This document shows, in pieces, positions 34,027 through 46,000 of a stretch of 64,000 bases of DNA. Position 1 is the first letter of the stretch; the number at the start of each line of letters is the position of its first letter. This stretch comes from Rostratula benghalensis. Lineage: Eukaryota; Chordata; Aves; Charadriiformes; Rostratulidae. The DNA is taken from positions 1,176,035 through 1,240,034 of the forward strand of contig VXAI01000193.1 of assembly GCA_013399305.1 (NCBI GenBank). The letters are read 5' to 3'. A program made the position numbers and the translations under genes. The notes beneath the pieces were generated by a model that was not told the origin of the DNA, made no database searches, and saw nothing but the letters and a program-made list of their open reading frames with translations.

Positions 34027-34262
34027 AGAATCATAGAATTGTCCAGGTTGGAAGGGACCTTTGAGATCATCCAGTCCAACCGTCAACCTAACTGATAAAA
34101 ACCAACAACCCATCACTGAACCGTGTCACCGAGCACCATGTCAACCCATCTTTTGAATGCCTCCAGGGGTGGTGCCTCAGCCACTTCCCTGGGCAGCCCA
34201 TTCCAATGTTTGATAACCCTTTCTGTGTAAAAAATGTTGCTGATACCCAATCTGAACCTAAG
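34027..34262 (-). mobile_element. CR1 LINE fragment, minus strand
   Basis: Reversed 3' end AGAATCATAGAATTGTCCAGG, GGGACCTTTGAGATCATCC and AGTCCAACC, then GTGGTGCCTCAGCCACTTCC and CTGGGCAGCCCATTCCAATG. It is the same subfamily type as the plus-strand copy at 10.4 kb. Confidence 0.92.
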
Positions 34263-34554
34263 TTACACTCAGGTTGTATCTGAAGATAGATATGCTATGA
34301 ACCCCTCTCATTGCAACCCCGAATCCCCCATGCTCGTACAACTAAGAGGCTATGCTAGCTGCATAGTTTAGTTTTATTTTACTTTATTCCCCATGCAACA
34401 TTTGAATCATTCCATCATTGCCAAACATCTTTATAGGCAGAAGCCTATAAACTGCTCAATTGACTGAAAAGTCAGGTGTTTTTAAGACAATTTGGTGTGC
34501 TGACTGAAATTCTAGCACGAACTCGGTGCTCCCAGAAATATTCTAGATGTGAAA

Positions 34555-34745
34555 TCAGACATATTTTATCCAGATCACACTATTAATTTATGTTACAAGA
34601 ATAATTTAATTAGAAATGTTTTCCATCCATCTACACAAAGTGATAATTATCATTCACCAGGAGCCTAATATTCGGGCCCTCCTTCCAGGCCTTTTCTAAT
34701 TGCAATATTAAACTGTAGTAATTAAGCTCCCTGGCCCACTGACTG
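34555..34745. promoter_or_regulatory. Candidate conserved element rich in TAAT words
   Basis: Dense homeodomain-type sites occur within 190 bases: ATTAATTTAT, ATAATTTAATTAG, GATAATTATC, CTAATTGCAATATTAA and AGTAATTAAG. They are interleaved with complex non-repetitive sequence. Function is inferred only from composition. Confidence 0.35.
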
Positions 34746-37473
34746 ATTTGTGGGGGCATCTACTCAGGTGTTCCAAGTCACCCAGGCTGGAGATAAACCT
34801 AAGAGGTCTCAGTTCAACATCCTCCCCAAAGCAGGCTCAGCTGTGACCTCAGAGAAGCTCACTCAGGGCTTTATCCTCTTTAAAATCTCCTCAGGAGACT
34901 GCACAACTTCTCTGGGCAGCCTGATCTGAGCCTGACCATCCTCATGGGGTCCTGGTTTGAGCCATGGGCAGTCATCTCCTGGAGCCTATGGCAGGTAACA
35001 CCCAGGATGGACAACTCCATGCTTTGGGCTATCACTAACAGGCCTCCTGTGTCCTGCCAACCATAATTTTGGAAGCTTCCAGTTCCAGACATGTGGGCCA
35101 GGAGCAGATTTTCCCTGTAGAAAATCCTGCTTCCAGGCTGTTACCAGGCAGACCTGGTCCATCTCATTGGTGGTGCAGGTCCACCACTGCCACCTCAGGT
35201 AGCAGTATACAGGCAGAGCAGCTGAGCTTCAAATACCAGAGCATGCTCTAATGACACTGTGGAAATTATAATTATTTTTTGCTGTTTCTTTTTTTAATTA
35301 AGTCAGAAAAACAATTTTTTTCCTGGACTACGTTAAAGGTTTTTCTAATATGGTACAGCAAAGTAACTACTAAAAGTTGTCAGAGTACTATTGTATAATG
35401 AAATACATACTGAGAACATTAAAGACATGGTAACCAGTAAAAAATAAAGAATGCATAGAAACATATTTGCTAGGTCTCTAAAGACAGTGGGGATACCACA
35501 GGAATTGGGAAGGGATCTATGATTTGCCTCTCTAGTTAAGGTGGGCAGAGCCAAAGAGATAGGAGCCCATTTTACCTGTAGAGAGGGGATAGCTGAAATA
35601 CTCAGCAGGTAATAAAATGTGTAAATTTGTAAAGGATAAGAACAGAAAACAAGTAGATACAGGTGTATGCAAGAAGACCTTCTGTAAGTGCCCTTGTCTC
35701 TGCAGCCCCATGTAAATGCCTTCCAAGGCATATGACAGCCGTGATAAGTGTTATCAACAGCTCTGAAAGTTGTAGTGCACCCCTGACCAGCCATCATGTC
35801 ATCATCTGTGAGTGCCAGTTTGGGATTTACAGCTGAAACCCTGTCCCTCTGCCAGTGGGACTGTTGCCATTCACTGAAGCGGGGCCAGGCCCTGGCCACA
35901 CAAAGCAGCGCCGCTGCCGGCACCCCCAGGCCTCTCCCAGCTTACACCTGACCCTGCTAAAAAACCACCTGGAAAAGTGAAATCAAAGTAGAGAAACGTT
36001 TTGTGTTGTGCAGCAGTAAACTGCAGCTTCCAGAGGCAGCTCTGGGGCTGCGGGAAGCGACTGGGAATCTGGGGATCGGCCTCTCGGCTCCTGCTCTTGG
36101 CAGAGAACTGCAACAGAACTTTGTGCAAACTGATTAATTTCCTCATCTTCTCCAAATGGAAAAATACCCCTCCTATAACTGCGTGAAGCTGGCTCAACCC
36201 ATACTTTTAAAGTGTCTTTTGATTCTCTAATGCAAGGCTCTTCCTATAATTGTTCTTGCACTTGACAAACGAGCACTGGCTTTGTCCCTATTTCTATGGT
36301 TAAAGACTACAAATCATCAAGGGACCAGATTTCTGCTGTGATATGAGCCAAGAGACCCGAGAACTTACTCTCAACATGGGAATTTCAGCCACCAGCTTTT
36401 TCAGACGTGCACAACAGTAACCAGCTTACTGTAAAAAGAGAGGTTTCTGCAGAAACCCAATCGTAGCTGCAGAACGCTTTCATTTCTCATCCAATCAACC
36501 AGAAAATTGTCTGGAAATAGGTAAGGGGCTTCTCCATGCCCCCGCCTGTACTAGGGCTGAGGCTGCAGGGTGCTTTCAGGACTACTGAGGCTTCCACAAA
36601 GAGAGGGAATGAGCCCAGGGAGGCAGGTGGAGAGCAAAGCTCAGCTCTCCTGAGAGCCACAGATTGCCTCAACCACTGCGCTTTCTCCCTTTCCAAAACC
36701 AGCGTTTGGCTCTTTCCCAAATTCTTTTTTACACAATCCAGTTCTGTTACCAAACGTGCCAGTTTAACTGGGATTCAAATCAACCCCCTCTACGTTTTGA
36801 ACTGGATCTTCAAACTCCAGCAGGATTGTGTACCTGAGCTGCCAACCTTCTTTTTTTTTTTTTGTTTGGTTTTTTTTTTGTGTGTTTTTGTTTTTTGTTG
36901 CAGTGGCAGTCAAGACTGTTTTGGATCTATAAAATCAGAAAGAAATTAGAGAATTTAGTGTATATATCAAACAACTACATTTATTATGTCCCAGTCAGCT
37001 TATAAACTAACTTCTCCTCTGAAGACCTTAATTGCAACCTTGGTCCTCAGCTGAAACGGGGAGGGCATCAGGGTAAACACAGGCTGGGACCGAAATATTC
37101 CAGAACATTACATAAAGGTGCTGCTTCCTTCTTGATAGAGCTGCTTATTGGCAGGAATTCTGTGTCTTCACAAAGATTTTAAAAATCTCTGGGGGAATAT
37201 ATTTGGGCAAACTTGTCTCTTTTGTATTTTTCTTGAATTTCTCTTTTCCTTGTGCTCTTGCTTTGTCTTTTTCCTCACTTCTCCCTCACCAATATGGTAC
37301 AATGTTATGAACTTCCACAAGAGAAGCACAGCGGTACCAATGTTTCATTAAAATTTAGGGGCTGAAGTAGAAATCCTTACTGTAACTTCAGGATCACAGG
37401 TGGAGATTACCCATACTTTGAAGCTGAAAACTTTGGTTGCCTCTCACTGTCTGCATTTGGCTCACAATTTTTA

Positions 37474-37495
37474 TTTTTTTTTTTTTTTTTTTTTT
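37474..37495 (+). repeat. Poly(T) homopolymer, 22 bases
   Basis: A T run with no recognised retroposed body next to it. Confidence 0.85.
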
Positions 37496-39747
37496 AGTGT
37501 TAACCACAGAAGGAAGCCCACCATCTAGAACTGGTTCTCTGCAACACTTGGGGCATCCTGACTCTTGCAAACCTCGACTGAAAATAAACACACCTGAACC
37601 TGGGGAAGCAAATGCACCCCAAGCTCTGAGAGCTCAGACCTGAGGTCCAACTGAATGAGTAAAAGTAATGTATTTTTCAACTTTGCTCTCACCTCCTTAA
37701 CCTCCTTATTTGCATACATTCCCATGCCCTGGTTTTAGGAAGATATGGCAGGTTGATAGGAGAATCTGTCTTTCAAACAAAAATGTGGTGCTTGTAGAAA
37801 AAGCTAAAGGAATCTTAGAAAAAGAGAACTGCTTAATTCTGAGTCTGTGAGTGAGTCCACTGGTGGGTGGGCCCTAACTGTGGCAGAGCAAAGACAGAAA
37901 ATGCCAGGCTCCTGGGTGAAGTATGCATAAAAGGAGAGAAAGCATGACATTAAAATTTACTATATAACAAAAAGTGATTAATATTGTAACCTAAATAGAC
38001 ACAGTTCTGCTGAACATCTCTTCTTTGGGTGGTTTGTTTTTTGTTTTTTTTTTTTTAAAGCAGGACGATATATTTTACAACACTAAAACTTTTAAGTTAT
38101 TCAGAGTGGATTTCATGAGTTTTATGCCCTGTAAGTCCCTGTGAACGATTAATAGGCACAGACCTTATCTGGCTCTCTTGACATTGTTCAAGCCAGGATT
38201 AAATAACGTCATTCCACCTTTTCTCTTCTCTTTCTTCCTAGTTTGGGAGAAGATTTGAAAGAAAAGTGATGCCTTGATTGATGTGAACTCAAAAAAACTA
38301 TCTTGAGCACAAAATCTAGGATTTTATCATCAAAGACACAGAAAATAGGTTATTGCTCTCGCAGATGCAGTGGTGATCTTGACACAGTTTACAATCCAAA
38401 TGCCATGCCTGCTGCTGGTTTAGTTTTATGCATAAAACAACATTCAAATACTTTACATAATCCTACACACCTCAGCATGTAGATAAATAAATTTCCTCTT
38501 GTAATACTGTCACCACATAGTTTTTCTAAGACCCCCTTCTCTAAGCTTTTTCTGGAGGTTTTATTGTCATTTCTGGCAAAGCCTAATGCTGTTTTAAAAC
38601 ACGCCTGGGATTTCAGGGTGCTTTCTCCAAAGGAGAGAAGAAGTTTAGAAGGTGCTGTCTGGAATAGAAAAGTGGAGATAGTGGGGACAGGTCAGCTACA
38701 CAGCAGAGAGAACACCTACTTCTTCTGCAACGGCTGCTTCTTCACTCTGGTAACATTTTGTTGAGCTGACACAGTCCAGGGACGATTAGGAAATGGCTTT
38801 GGATTGGTTTTCAGAAGTACCGTGAACAGGAAGTTTCCCAAAATACTAAATTTTTGCCTAGCAACCCAAGCCCCTATAATTAGACCCTTAGATACAGACT
38901 ATGAGCGATGATGAAAAGATACAAAGAAGGAAGCTGGGGAAGAAACACTTGGTTTGGATTTATTTACATTCTTTGCTTGTTGTTAAAGTACTGACTGTGT
39001 GTAGATATATAAAATATATATCAACATACTTTACCTGCCCATAACTGAATCCTGCTAAGTTAATACACCGTTTGACAAAGGGACACGTTCAATAGGGTGA
39101 CAGGTAACTGTACAGCAATTTATATCCATCAACAGGAACTGAGAATTACTGTGGCACAGGGGTGAAAGAAAACAGTATGATTCTCAGTGTTACTTTGTGA
39201 TTCTGTTCAGACATAATTGAGATGTGCATGAAGAACTAATTATGTAACTTGGTAGAATGAGAATTTTGAACAAAAAAAATAATACTTTGGAGTGACACCA
39301 TTTGTCAAGATACAGCTTAGGGACTTAATTAGGGACTTAATGGAAAAAAGTCCATGACGTTATCTGTCCCACAGACTAAAACAATAAAAAAACCAAACCC
39401 CAAATCTCTTTATGAGCCTCCTACAAAAGAGCTGATTTAAAAGAGGCTTTGACAACCTTTGCCAGTTTTCCCTCTGCACGATTTCTGCTCTGGGGGACAG
39501 GGGACGTCCCTCCGAGGCCAGGCGGTTCCCGAGGGGGGGCTGGCGGCGGCACACGACGAGCGCAGCGGCCGAGGACCAACCTCCGGCACCAAATTTACCG
39601 GGGGGCGCCCGGTCTCGGGGCCACCACGGTCCCCGCTGCCGCCCGGGCTCCCCGGTAGGGCACCGGTGAATCGCTCCTCGGGCCCGCGCCCTCCTCCGGC
39701 CGTGCTGGGGGGCGACAGCGGCTGGTTCCCCCCGCCCGACGGGGCGG

Positions 39748-39778
39748 CCGAGGAGGAAGAGGAGGAGGAGGAGGAAGG
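39748..39778 (+). repeat. GAG/GGA triplet-rich tract
   Basis: An imperfect (GAG)n purine tract upstream of the TMEM242 start codon. It is complementary to the CCT tract at 39,836-39,867, forming an inverted pair with a spacer of about 57 bases. Confidence 0.8.
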
Positions 39779-39809
39779 GCGGCTGCGTGTCCCGGCCCAG
39801 CTCCGTTTC

Positions 39810-39817
39810 CTTCCGGG
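39810..39817 (+). promoter_or_regulatory. ETS-family site (CTTCCGGG)
   Basis: CTTCCGGG is the complement of the CCGGAAG core bound by GABPA and other ETS factors, typical of promoters of housekeeping and mitochondrial genes. It lies 64 bp before the TMEM242 start codon. Confidence 0.5.
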
Positions 39818-39835
39818 TTGCGTCCTGCGCCGCCG

Positions 39836-39867
39836 CCTCCTCCTCCTCCTCCTCCTCCTCCTCCTCC
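39836..39867 (+). repeat. (CCT)n triplet microsatellite before TMEM242 start
   Basis: About ten uninterrupted CCT units end 13 bases before the TMEM242 ATG, probably within the 5' UTR. Slippage would change leader length but not the protein. Confidence 0.85.
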
Positions 39868-39880
39868 CGTGCCCTGGGCC

Positions 39881-40010
39881 ATGGGGGCGGCTGCCGGCGG
39901 GGACGCCCAGGCAGGGGCAGCGGCTCCGCTGGATCTCGGGCGCGGGCTGTCCTTGCCCCAGGGCGCCGGGAGCCCAGCGCCGTCCCAGGACAAGGTCTTC
40001 TTAATCAAAG
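39881..40010 (+). CDS. TMEM242: TMEM242 coding exon 1
   Basis: This exon encodes residues 1-43 and the first base of codon 44. The ATG at 39,881 has a strong Kozak context (G at -3, G at +4). The same frame is open further upstream but has no other ATG. The N-terminal 37 residues are Ala/Gly/Pro-rich and resemble human TMEM242 only loosely. Conservation begins at DKVFLIK. The exon ends AAAG before a GTGCAG donor, phase 1. The donor is non-ideal beyond GT, but the frame and homology fix it. Confidence 0.92.
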
Positions 40011-43000
40011 GTGCAGAAAGGCCCCGTCCCTTCCCCTCCTCTCCCTGCGCGGGTCAGGGACGGGCAGCAGCGGCTGCGAGACTCCCGTGGTCGCCCCCGC
40101 AGGGACAGCGGAGGCGGTGGCCGGGAGGGAGGCGTTCCCGTGCCCTCACTGCAGTAGCCCCGAGGCCTTGCCCTGCGCTCCCGTTTGCCGGGAAGGAGGA
40201 GCCCAGGTGTCTGGGGACGCTGTGCGGCAGCCCCTGCAACGCCGCCTCCCTTCCCCTCTGGAGGTGGCGGGGACCGGGACGCCCCTCAGGTCCCCGCCCC
40301 AGCGCTGCTGGCCGGGATCCGGTGGGCCCGAAGCGGGTGGGCCTGCCCCGGGCCAGGGGCGGCAGCGGCAGCGAGAAGCTGCCTCCCTCCCTCCCTCGTA
40401 CCGCGGCGGCGGGGGCTTGAGGGGGCTCGGCCCTGCGGGGCGGCGGCGGCGGCCGGGGGTCCGGGCTCAGCATCGCCGGGGCGCGTTGAGAGGGGTGGGG
40501 GCCGCTGCGAAAGAGGCAGCCGGGGCGGGTTACAGATGGCGGCGCGGGTTCCTTACGGGAAAGTGTCCGGGGTGAGACGAGCCGGTCTCCCGGCGGGATC
40601 CCAACCGCAGCAGCGCCCGACCCCGCGGTCACACGCACCGGCGGCGGCCGCGGGCTGGCTGTGGCTGCGCGGGCTGGCAGCGCCCCCTGGCGGCGCGGAG
40701 GGCGCGGCTCTCCCGCCCCGTGGGTCCGTCCCGGGGGAAGGCGGGCAGGGGGGTTGTGCCACCCCCCCGCAGACACCGGGGAATAACGTCCCTTGGAAAC
40801 ACGCAAAGGGGAAGGTGCCATCCCCTGTTGCCACACGCTTTGCCTACCCCTAAGGAGGCCGAGCGTCGGGCTCCTCTGCTCGGAGGAGGAGTTGGTTTAA
40901 AGCCAGTTGTTATTTCTGAAATGAGGAAGAGGTGGTTGGTTGAAAGCCCTTGAAATGTCAAATGCAGGGGAGTTCTGGCAGTGCGTGAGCTCTTCCTGCT
41001 CCCAGGCAGAAGAGGTACTGGATGGACGTCATTTTCACAAGTCCAGGGAAGTTCCACATCACAATAATAATTCCTTTTTAAGAAGTGAGACCTGGCATTA
41101 ACATGTTTTTGCTCCTTACTTCCTATTCCGGCCAGTTTTTAATTAACCTGACTGGCATCTGGGAAGGGGAACCACAGGCTGGGGATCAGTAGTTGCAAAG
41201 GAAGAACCTGTAACCCCCTGTGAAAAAAACCCAAACCCTGTGGATTTCGGTGAGACTCGGATGGTTCATCCAGTGCTCTCACTCTCCCTAACAAGCCTTG
41301 TTCTGACAAGTGGCCTGGTGTGGGTGCCTGCGTGTGCCTTTCTGGTGCCAGAACTGGGAGGGATCAAGGGACCCCCAGTGCCTTTGGAAACACTCTGGAA
41401 GAACTGAGAAGTGCAAAACGCCTTCTGTCTTGGGACAGCATCCTGCTAGCGTCACTTTCTCTTTTTAAATAGAGCCTTAGAATGTAAAAAAGAAGAGAAA
41501 GCTGAAGAACAAGTGTTGCTTATGCCTTCTGAGGTACTGGTGGATTTTCAGGTGGCCAGTTGAAATAAATGCTGCAACAAAGAACTACATATTTTTTTCA
41601 GGGCAGGGGGAGGCGTAGCCAGACAACAAGATGGTTTTAGTACCTGCTCTGGAGTGAGAAGGGCTGTGGGGGGAGCAGTGGAAATTCAGGAGTACTGTGA
41701 AAAGGCATCCTGAGAATTTTTTTTTTTTTTTTTTTTGGTTTGTGTGGTTTGAAAACCACAGGTTGGGAAAAAAACCCATCTTGATTTTTATCTCTTAAAA
41801 CTTCTCTCGGCAGGTGGAATTTTTCTAGGTACCGTTGCTGCAGCAGGAATGATAGCAGGTTTTGGTACCACGCTTGCCATGACAAAGAAGAAGAACCCAG
41901 ACTGGTTCAGTAAGGTTTGTTCCTTTTCAACTATTTTCCACTTGTGGCACACGGGAAAGAAGGCGGCATGAGATGCTCTGCAGAAGTGTTGGTGAAGTGT
42001 TGGTGTGTGTGGAGTTTGGCTGTGCAAAGCTGGCGGTAAGAGCGCTAGAATTAACCAAAGTTAACTGGGGGTAGGGCTAATTTAGAAATCAATTCAGAGT
42101 TGGAACTGCTAAATGCTTTAGTACTTGAGATCAGTTGAAATAAAACATAAAGCTCACGCTGGTTAGTGCTGTGTAATGGCACAGAACTCAGGGCCTGTTT
42201 GGATTCTGTGATGTGAATGTACTTCGGTCAGGAGCCCGTGTCACCCCTGCCATCCAGTTCACCCTGGGGGCCCCACGTGCCAGAGTGAAGTGGGAAGGGA
42301 GGTAACTGGAGTAAGGACGGGAATGAGGAAGTAGAAAGCCTCTAAGCTGTGGAATTCGTAGTGCAGAATTCTTTAGTTAAAATCTAAGCCCTCCACTCCC
42401 TTCCTGCTCTGTGAGGGGACAGAGGTGAGTTACTGCAGTGGCTTGGGACTGCCAGATCTGATGGTGAAAAATAATCTCATCTCGTGCAATCACTAACAGC
42501 ATCCACCTCAGTGTTCTGAAGAAAAAAATCACAAAGCCAAGCTAACAATTGTACCACGGTGGTGTATTCATCTGAAACACAGCCTGTTTAATTGAAGAAC
42601 ACTTTTTTCCCTCACTAATGCTTTGTTACCACCAAAAGTGCCAAAAATAGGCCCTTAAAATGAATCAGTCTCTACTCCACCAAGCCCTTAAAATTAAATG
42701 TATATTACAGATGTTTTTGAGGGAGCTGAGAACTGATCAATTGTGCTTATTTTAAAAATGTTAATTCAATAACAATGCTTATCAAGAGGAAAAAAAAATC
42801 TTCCGTTGCATTTTCTATCAGAGCCTTTGTATCTGATCCCTCACAATCTCCTTTTGTGGCCAAAGAGCATGAGATCCTACCTTTGCCATCCCGTGTTCCT
42901 CTGTAGGCTGCCATGGCATAACTTAATCATTGCCTTTTCAGCGGTAATAAACATGGGTTCATTTTTTAGTATAGATAAAATAGGAAACTCCATGAGATGT

Positions 43001-46000
43001 TATTTTACAAGCTACAGAAATATATTACAATCAGGAAGTTTTATCCCTTTTTTTTAACATCTTTGAATGTTTTTTAAACTTCTTTTTTCCTAAGCATTGC
43101 ATTTTTTGCAGCTGGCACATATTGGTGGCTGGCTGAGCTGCCCTGTTATCAGGCTGAAATTTATCAAGAGTGACATGACATTGACATGGGAGAATGTATC
43201 TGCTAGAAATGGCACCAAGTGGTACAACCGGTTTGATTTTTGCTGAAAACCTGTATCTGCTGCTCTCTGTGCACACAGCAGCTTGCTAGCCAAAATCTGA
43301 TTCCTAGGCCCCCCAACTTAAATACTGCAAAGCGTGGAAAGGTGCTTTTTTTTATTATTTTTTTCCAAGGTATGTGTAGGTGAGCAATTTCAAAAGGGAA
43401 GGTGAGACTTTGAGAAGGAGTTAACTGTCTGTAGAGGCTGTCTGAGGTTTTGTCACCAGTGAGGTAAGCAGCTTTGCCGTAGCATTCTTACTGAAATCTG
43501 TAGTTAGGTTGCCTGTTGTCTCTTTAAAAAGACATCTTGTAGAATAATAACAGCGTAACTATGCACAACTCCTTCTTAAATGTTCAATGCCGAAATGTTT
43601 TGGTTTTTTTTAAGATCTGGATTAAGGTGAGGCCGTTGTTTGATAGGTACTTTGAGCAAACATAAGATGGCTTTGCTGTTGGAAGCAGTCATCCGACCAG
43701 ACCTTAGTTTCTGGCCATTCATTCCTGCCCCCCTCTAATGGCACCGATGCTTGTGCTGCTGGGTTGATGTTGGTTAATTCTATTTTTCTTTTTTCTTGCA
43801 TTAGTTTTAGCCCAAATCAGTCTTCTGATCCCCTTCACTGTGTGACTGCAGTGACTCTGCTGGCCCAAGGCTGGGGGAAGGTCTGAAGGAACGAGAACTG
43901 ATGCTCAGTGGTGGGAAGAAAGAGGAGACCTATTCTTTCAGCATCTTCCCTGGCTTGTGCCAGTTCTTGTGTCAGTGGAACAGGGGCACGCAAGTCAGAG
44001 TAGAAACAGGAAGCAAGCCTGGGATGTGAAGCCTGGGATAGATTAAAATAGTTTTATGGGAGAAAAAGCAGCAGTTCAGAGGGGAAGCTGTGGCAGCAGG
44101 GCTTCATGACTGCAGTCAGACGTCCAGGAAGCAACACTGTGAGACCCTACTCTTGTGCAGTCACATCGGGCTTAGTGGCAAGAGATAAAGCTGAAATTGC
44201 ACCTACTCTACCTCCTACGTGGTAGCAAAGTTAAGTAAATGTTGTGGGCATTTGTACAACTGGTGCCCAAATTGACTCCAAACTCAGATTACACAGTCTT
44301 GTTCGGCGAGGAAGCACTGCAAAGACCTTCAGCTAAGAAATGACTGGGGGTGGTGCTCAAATGAAATGCTCAGACACAGCAGCTTCCTCGTGATAAGTGT
44401 CCTGTCACACAGACAGGCATTTCTCCAGGTGTTTAATTTTACAATGGGTTAGGTCATGCAAAATGGGGAACACGCTGAATGCAATCAACCAAAACAGTTG
44501 GAGCACATCATTTATTTCAGGTGCTGCTTCCTTTCAGACACTCTCTTATCCACAAGGGGAGACTTACAGGATTGAGGTCTGTGTCTGAAATAAACAGTGT
44601 CATTTCTCCTTCTCTCATTTCCTGCTTATATCCTCCAGGGGAAAAAAAAAAAAAAAAAAAAAAAAAAAAGCAGCATATATTTTGGTAACCAAATCAGCTA
44701 ATTCTGCCCTATATTTTCCTGGCCTGAATTGTAAAAAGAGTCAAGAATTGTTTAATAACTCTTTTAAATTAAAAAAATAATCTGCTTTTTGAAAAAAATA
44801 AACCACAGGAGAAGTCATGAAGAGAAAGCCATCTGTGCATAGAATAACAGGCTTGTGAATAAAACTCTTTTGTAGGGGAGATATCTTTTTCTTTACTGTT
44901 GTCTTTGAAGTTTTTTTTAGCATTTCATTAATCAGCTTTCTTGATGCTCTGAACAGCGTATCTGATAATTGTGGAACAAACTTTCTTGTTTACAGAAACC
45001 CTTATCTGTGTACTTAATGCCCCGAGGAATCAGCCTGGGACTGAACGCTGTTTGACTGCTGTCAGTAAAACCAGAACAATTCTTTCCATTTACCACTATT
45101 TATTTTTTTGGGGGGGGGGCAATCAAGCATTTAAATAGTATTCGGGTGGTGGATTTTGTTTTTTTTCCCCAGTAATTTTCACAGATAATGACTCCTAGCT
45201 AAAGATTCTGCACGGAGGATATTTTTGTCTGCTCATTTCCCATCTTCCAAATAGGAGCAATTTTTGTGTGTGTTGTTGTGTAGGTTTAAACTATGGAAGC
45301 AGGAAAAAAATGTCAGAAATAGTCATCAGCATTTTAAGTCTACTCAAAGCAGTCTCTAGTGAAACAGCTGTGAAAGTTCATGAGCTGGGGTAAGGAAATA
45401 ATAGGGCCTGGTGTAATAGTGATCTCTGCTCTTTGTGCGTGTCTGTGTGTGCTTACAGAGTGGTAACAGCCTCCACTTTGGGGTGTCCAAATCAGAATAA
45501 ATAAAGATCAGGATACATTTTGCCTTTGTGCATTTGTGCTTGGGTAACTGTGCCTACAGCTAAATCCTAAGGAAAAGTCAAGTGGTAACACTGAAGGCTG
45601 GCTGAGAATCATTTAAACAAATACAAAGCCAAGAAAAAAAAGCTACTGGTGCTATCTCAGTGACCAAATACCATGGTGATAGGCACTACAAATGTTTAGT
45701 TATAGCACAGGTGAAAGAGAACTGATTTTTTTTGAAGTAATGATAATTTAAAAAAAAATGAAGTCTTTTTAAAGCAAGAATACAAAAGGTTTTTTCCCCC
45801 CTTTTTTGTGATGAATAGAAAAGTGCAGCTCTTTGGTATGTTTGAAAATTGTTTGGGTCCTTCTGCAAGTAAATTTCACTTTTCAGTATTTTAGATTGTA
45901 AGTGAATGAATTCTTTTTTTAATATATTTGCTTGCAGTCTCATTCACGTTTACCTCTGAGCAATAATTGTTGGTTTTTTGCCTGAGATACCCAATAAGTA

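Larger units (their letters stand above)
22100..39480. other. Intergenic spacer between ZDHHC14 and TMEM242 islands
   Basis: No gene was recognised in this stretch. It holds CR1 copies at 28.9, 30.8 and 34.0 kb, a pentanucleotide microsatellite at 29.4 kb, a possible solo LTR at 32.1 kb, repeat-free possible regulatory elements at 32.65-33.2 and 34.55-34.75 kb, and T-rich tracts near 24.4, 25.0 and 37.48 kb. The parts at 22.1-28.9 and 35.1-39.4 kb show nothing that I can name. Confidence 0.7.
39480..40860. promoter_or_regulatory. TMEM242: CpG island, TMEM242 promoter and exon 1
   Basis: A sharply bounded GC- and CpG-rich block contains the first coding exon of TMEM242. It holds an ETS-type CTTCCGGG at 39,810, opposing GAG and CCT triplet tracts before the start codon, a YY1-type GATGGCGGC at 40,535 and a strong CTCF motif at 40,678. 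Several 180-260-codon frames on both strands are low-complexity products of GC-rich DNA. The transcription start most likely lies between about 39,500 and 39,830. Confidence 0.85.
40011..41813 (+). other. TMEM242: TMEM242 intron 1
   Basis: A 1.8-kb phase 1 intron. Its first 850 bases remain in the CpG island and hold the YY1-type and CTCF motifs. The rest is ordinary AT-richer DNA with a T20 run at 41,717-41,736. The acceptor is CTTCTCTCGGCAG. Confidence 0.88.

Noticed and set aside
34760..35000. Possible very old CR1 copy (CTTCTCTGGGCAGCCTGATC, CCATCCTCATGG)
   Set aside because: A few CR1-like words align, but there is no clear 3' end or continuous match.
35345..35923. 192-codon minus-strand open frame with a hydrophobic middle
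   Set aside because: It begins at GTG, and the hydrophobicity comes from T-rich DNA on that strand. No recognisable family and no promoter or splice context. An old repeat is possible but not shown.
40536..40571. [12 protein letters not shown] as an alternative TMEM242 N-terminus
   Set aside because: Splicing to exon 2 is out of phase and stops within five codons.
39787..40853. Frames of 200-262 codons around TMEM242 exon 1
   Set aside because: Only the short part from 39,881 to 40,010 is TMEM242. The rest is read-through into a GC-rich intron, or shadows on other frames.
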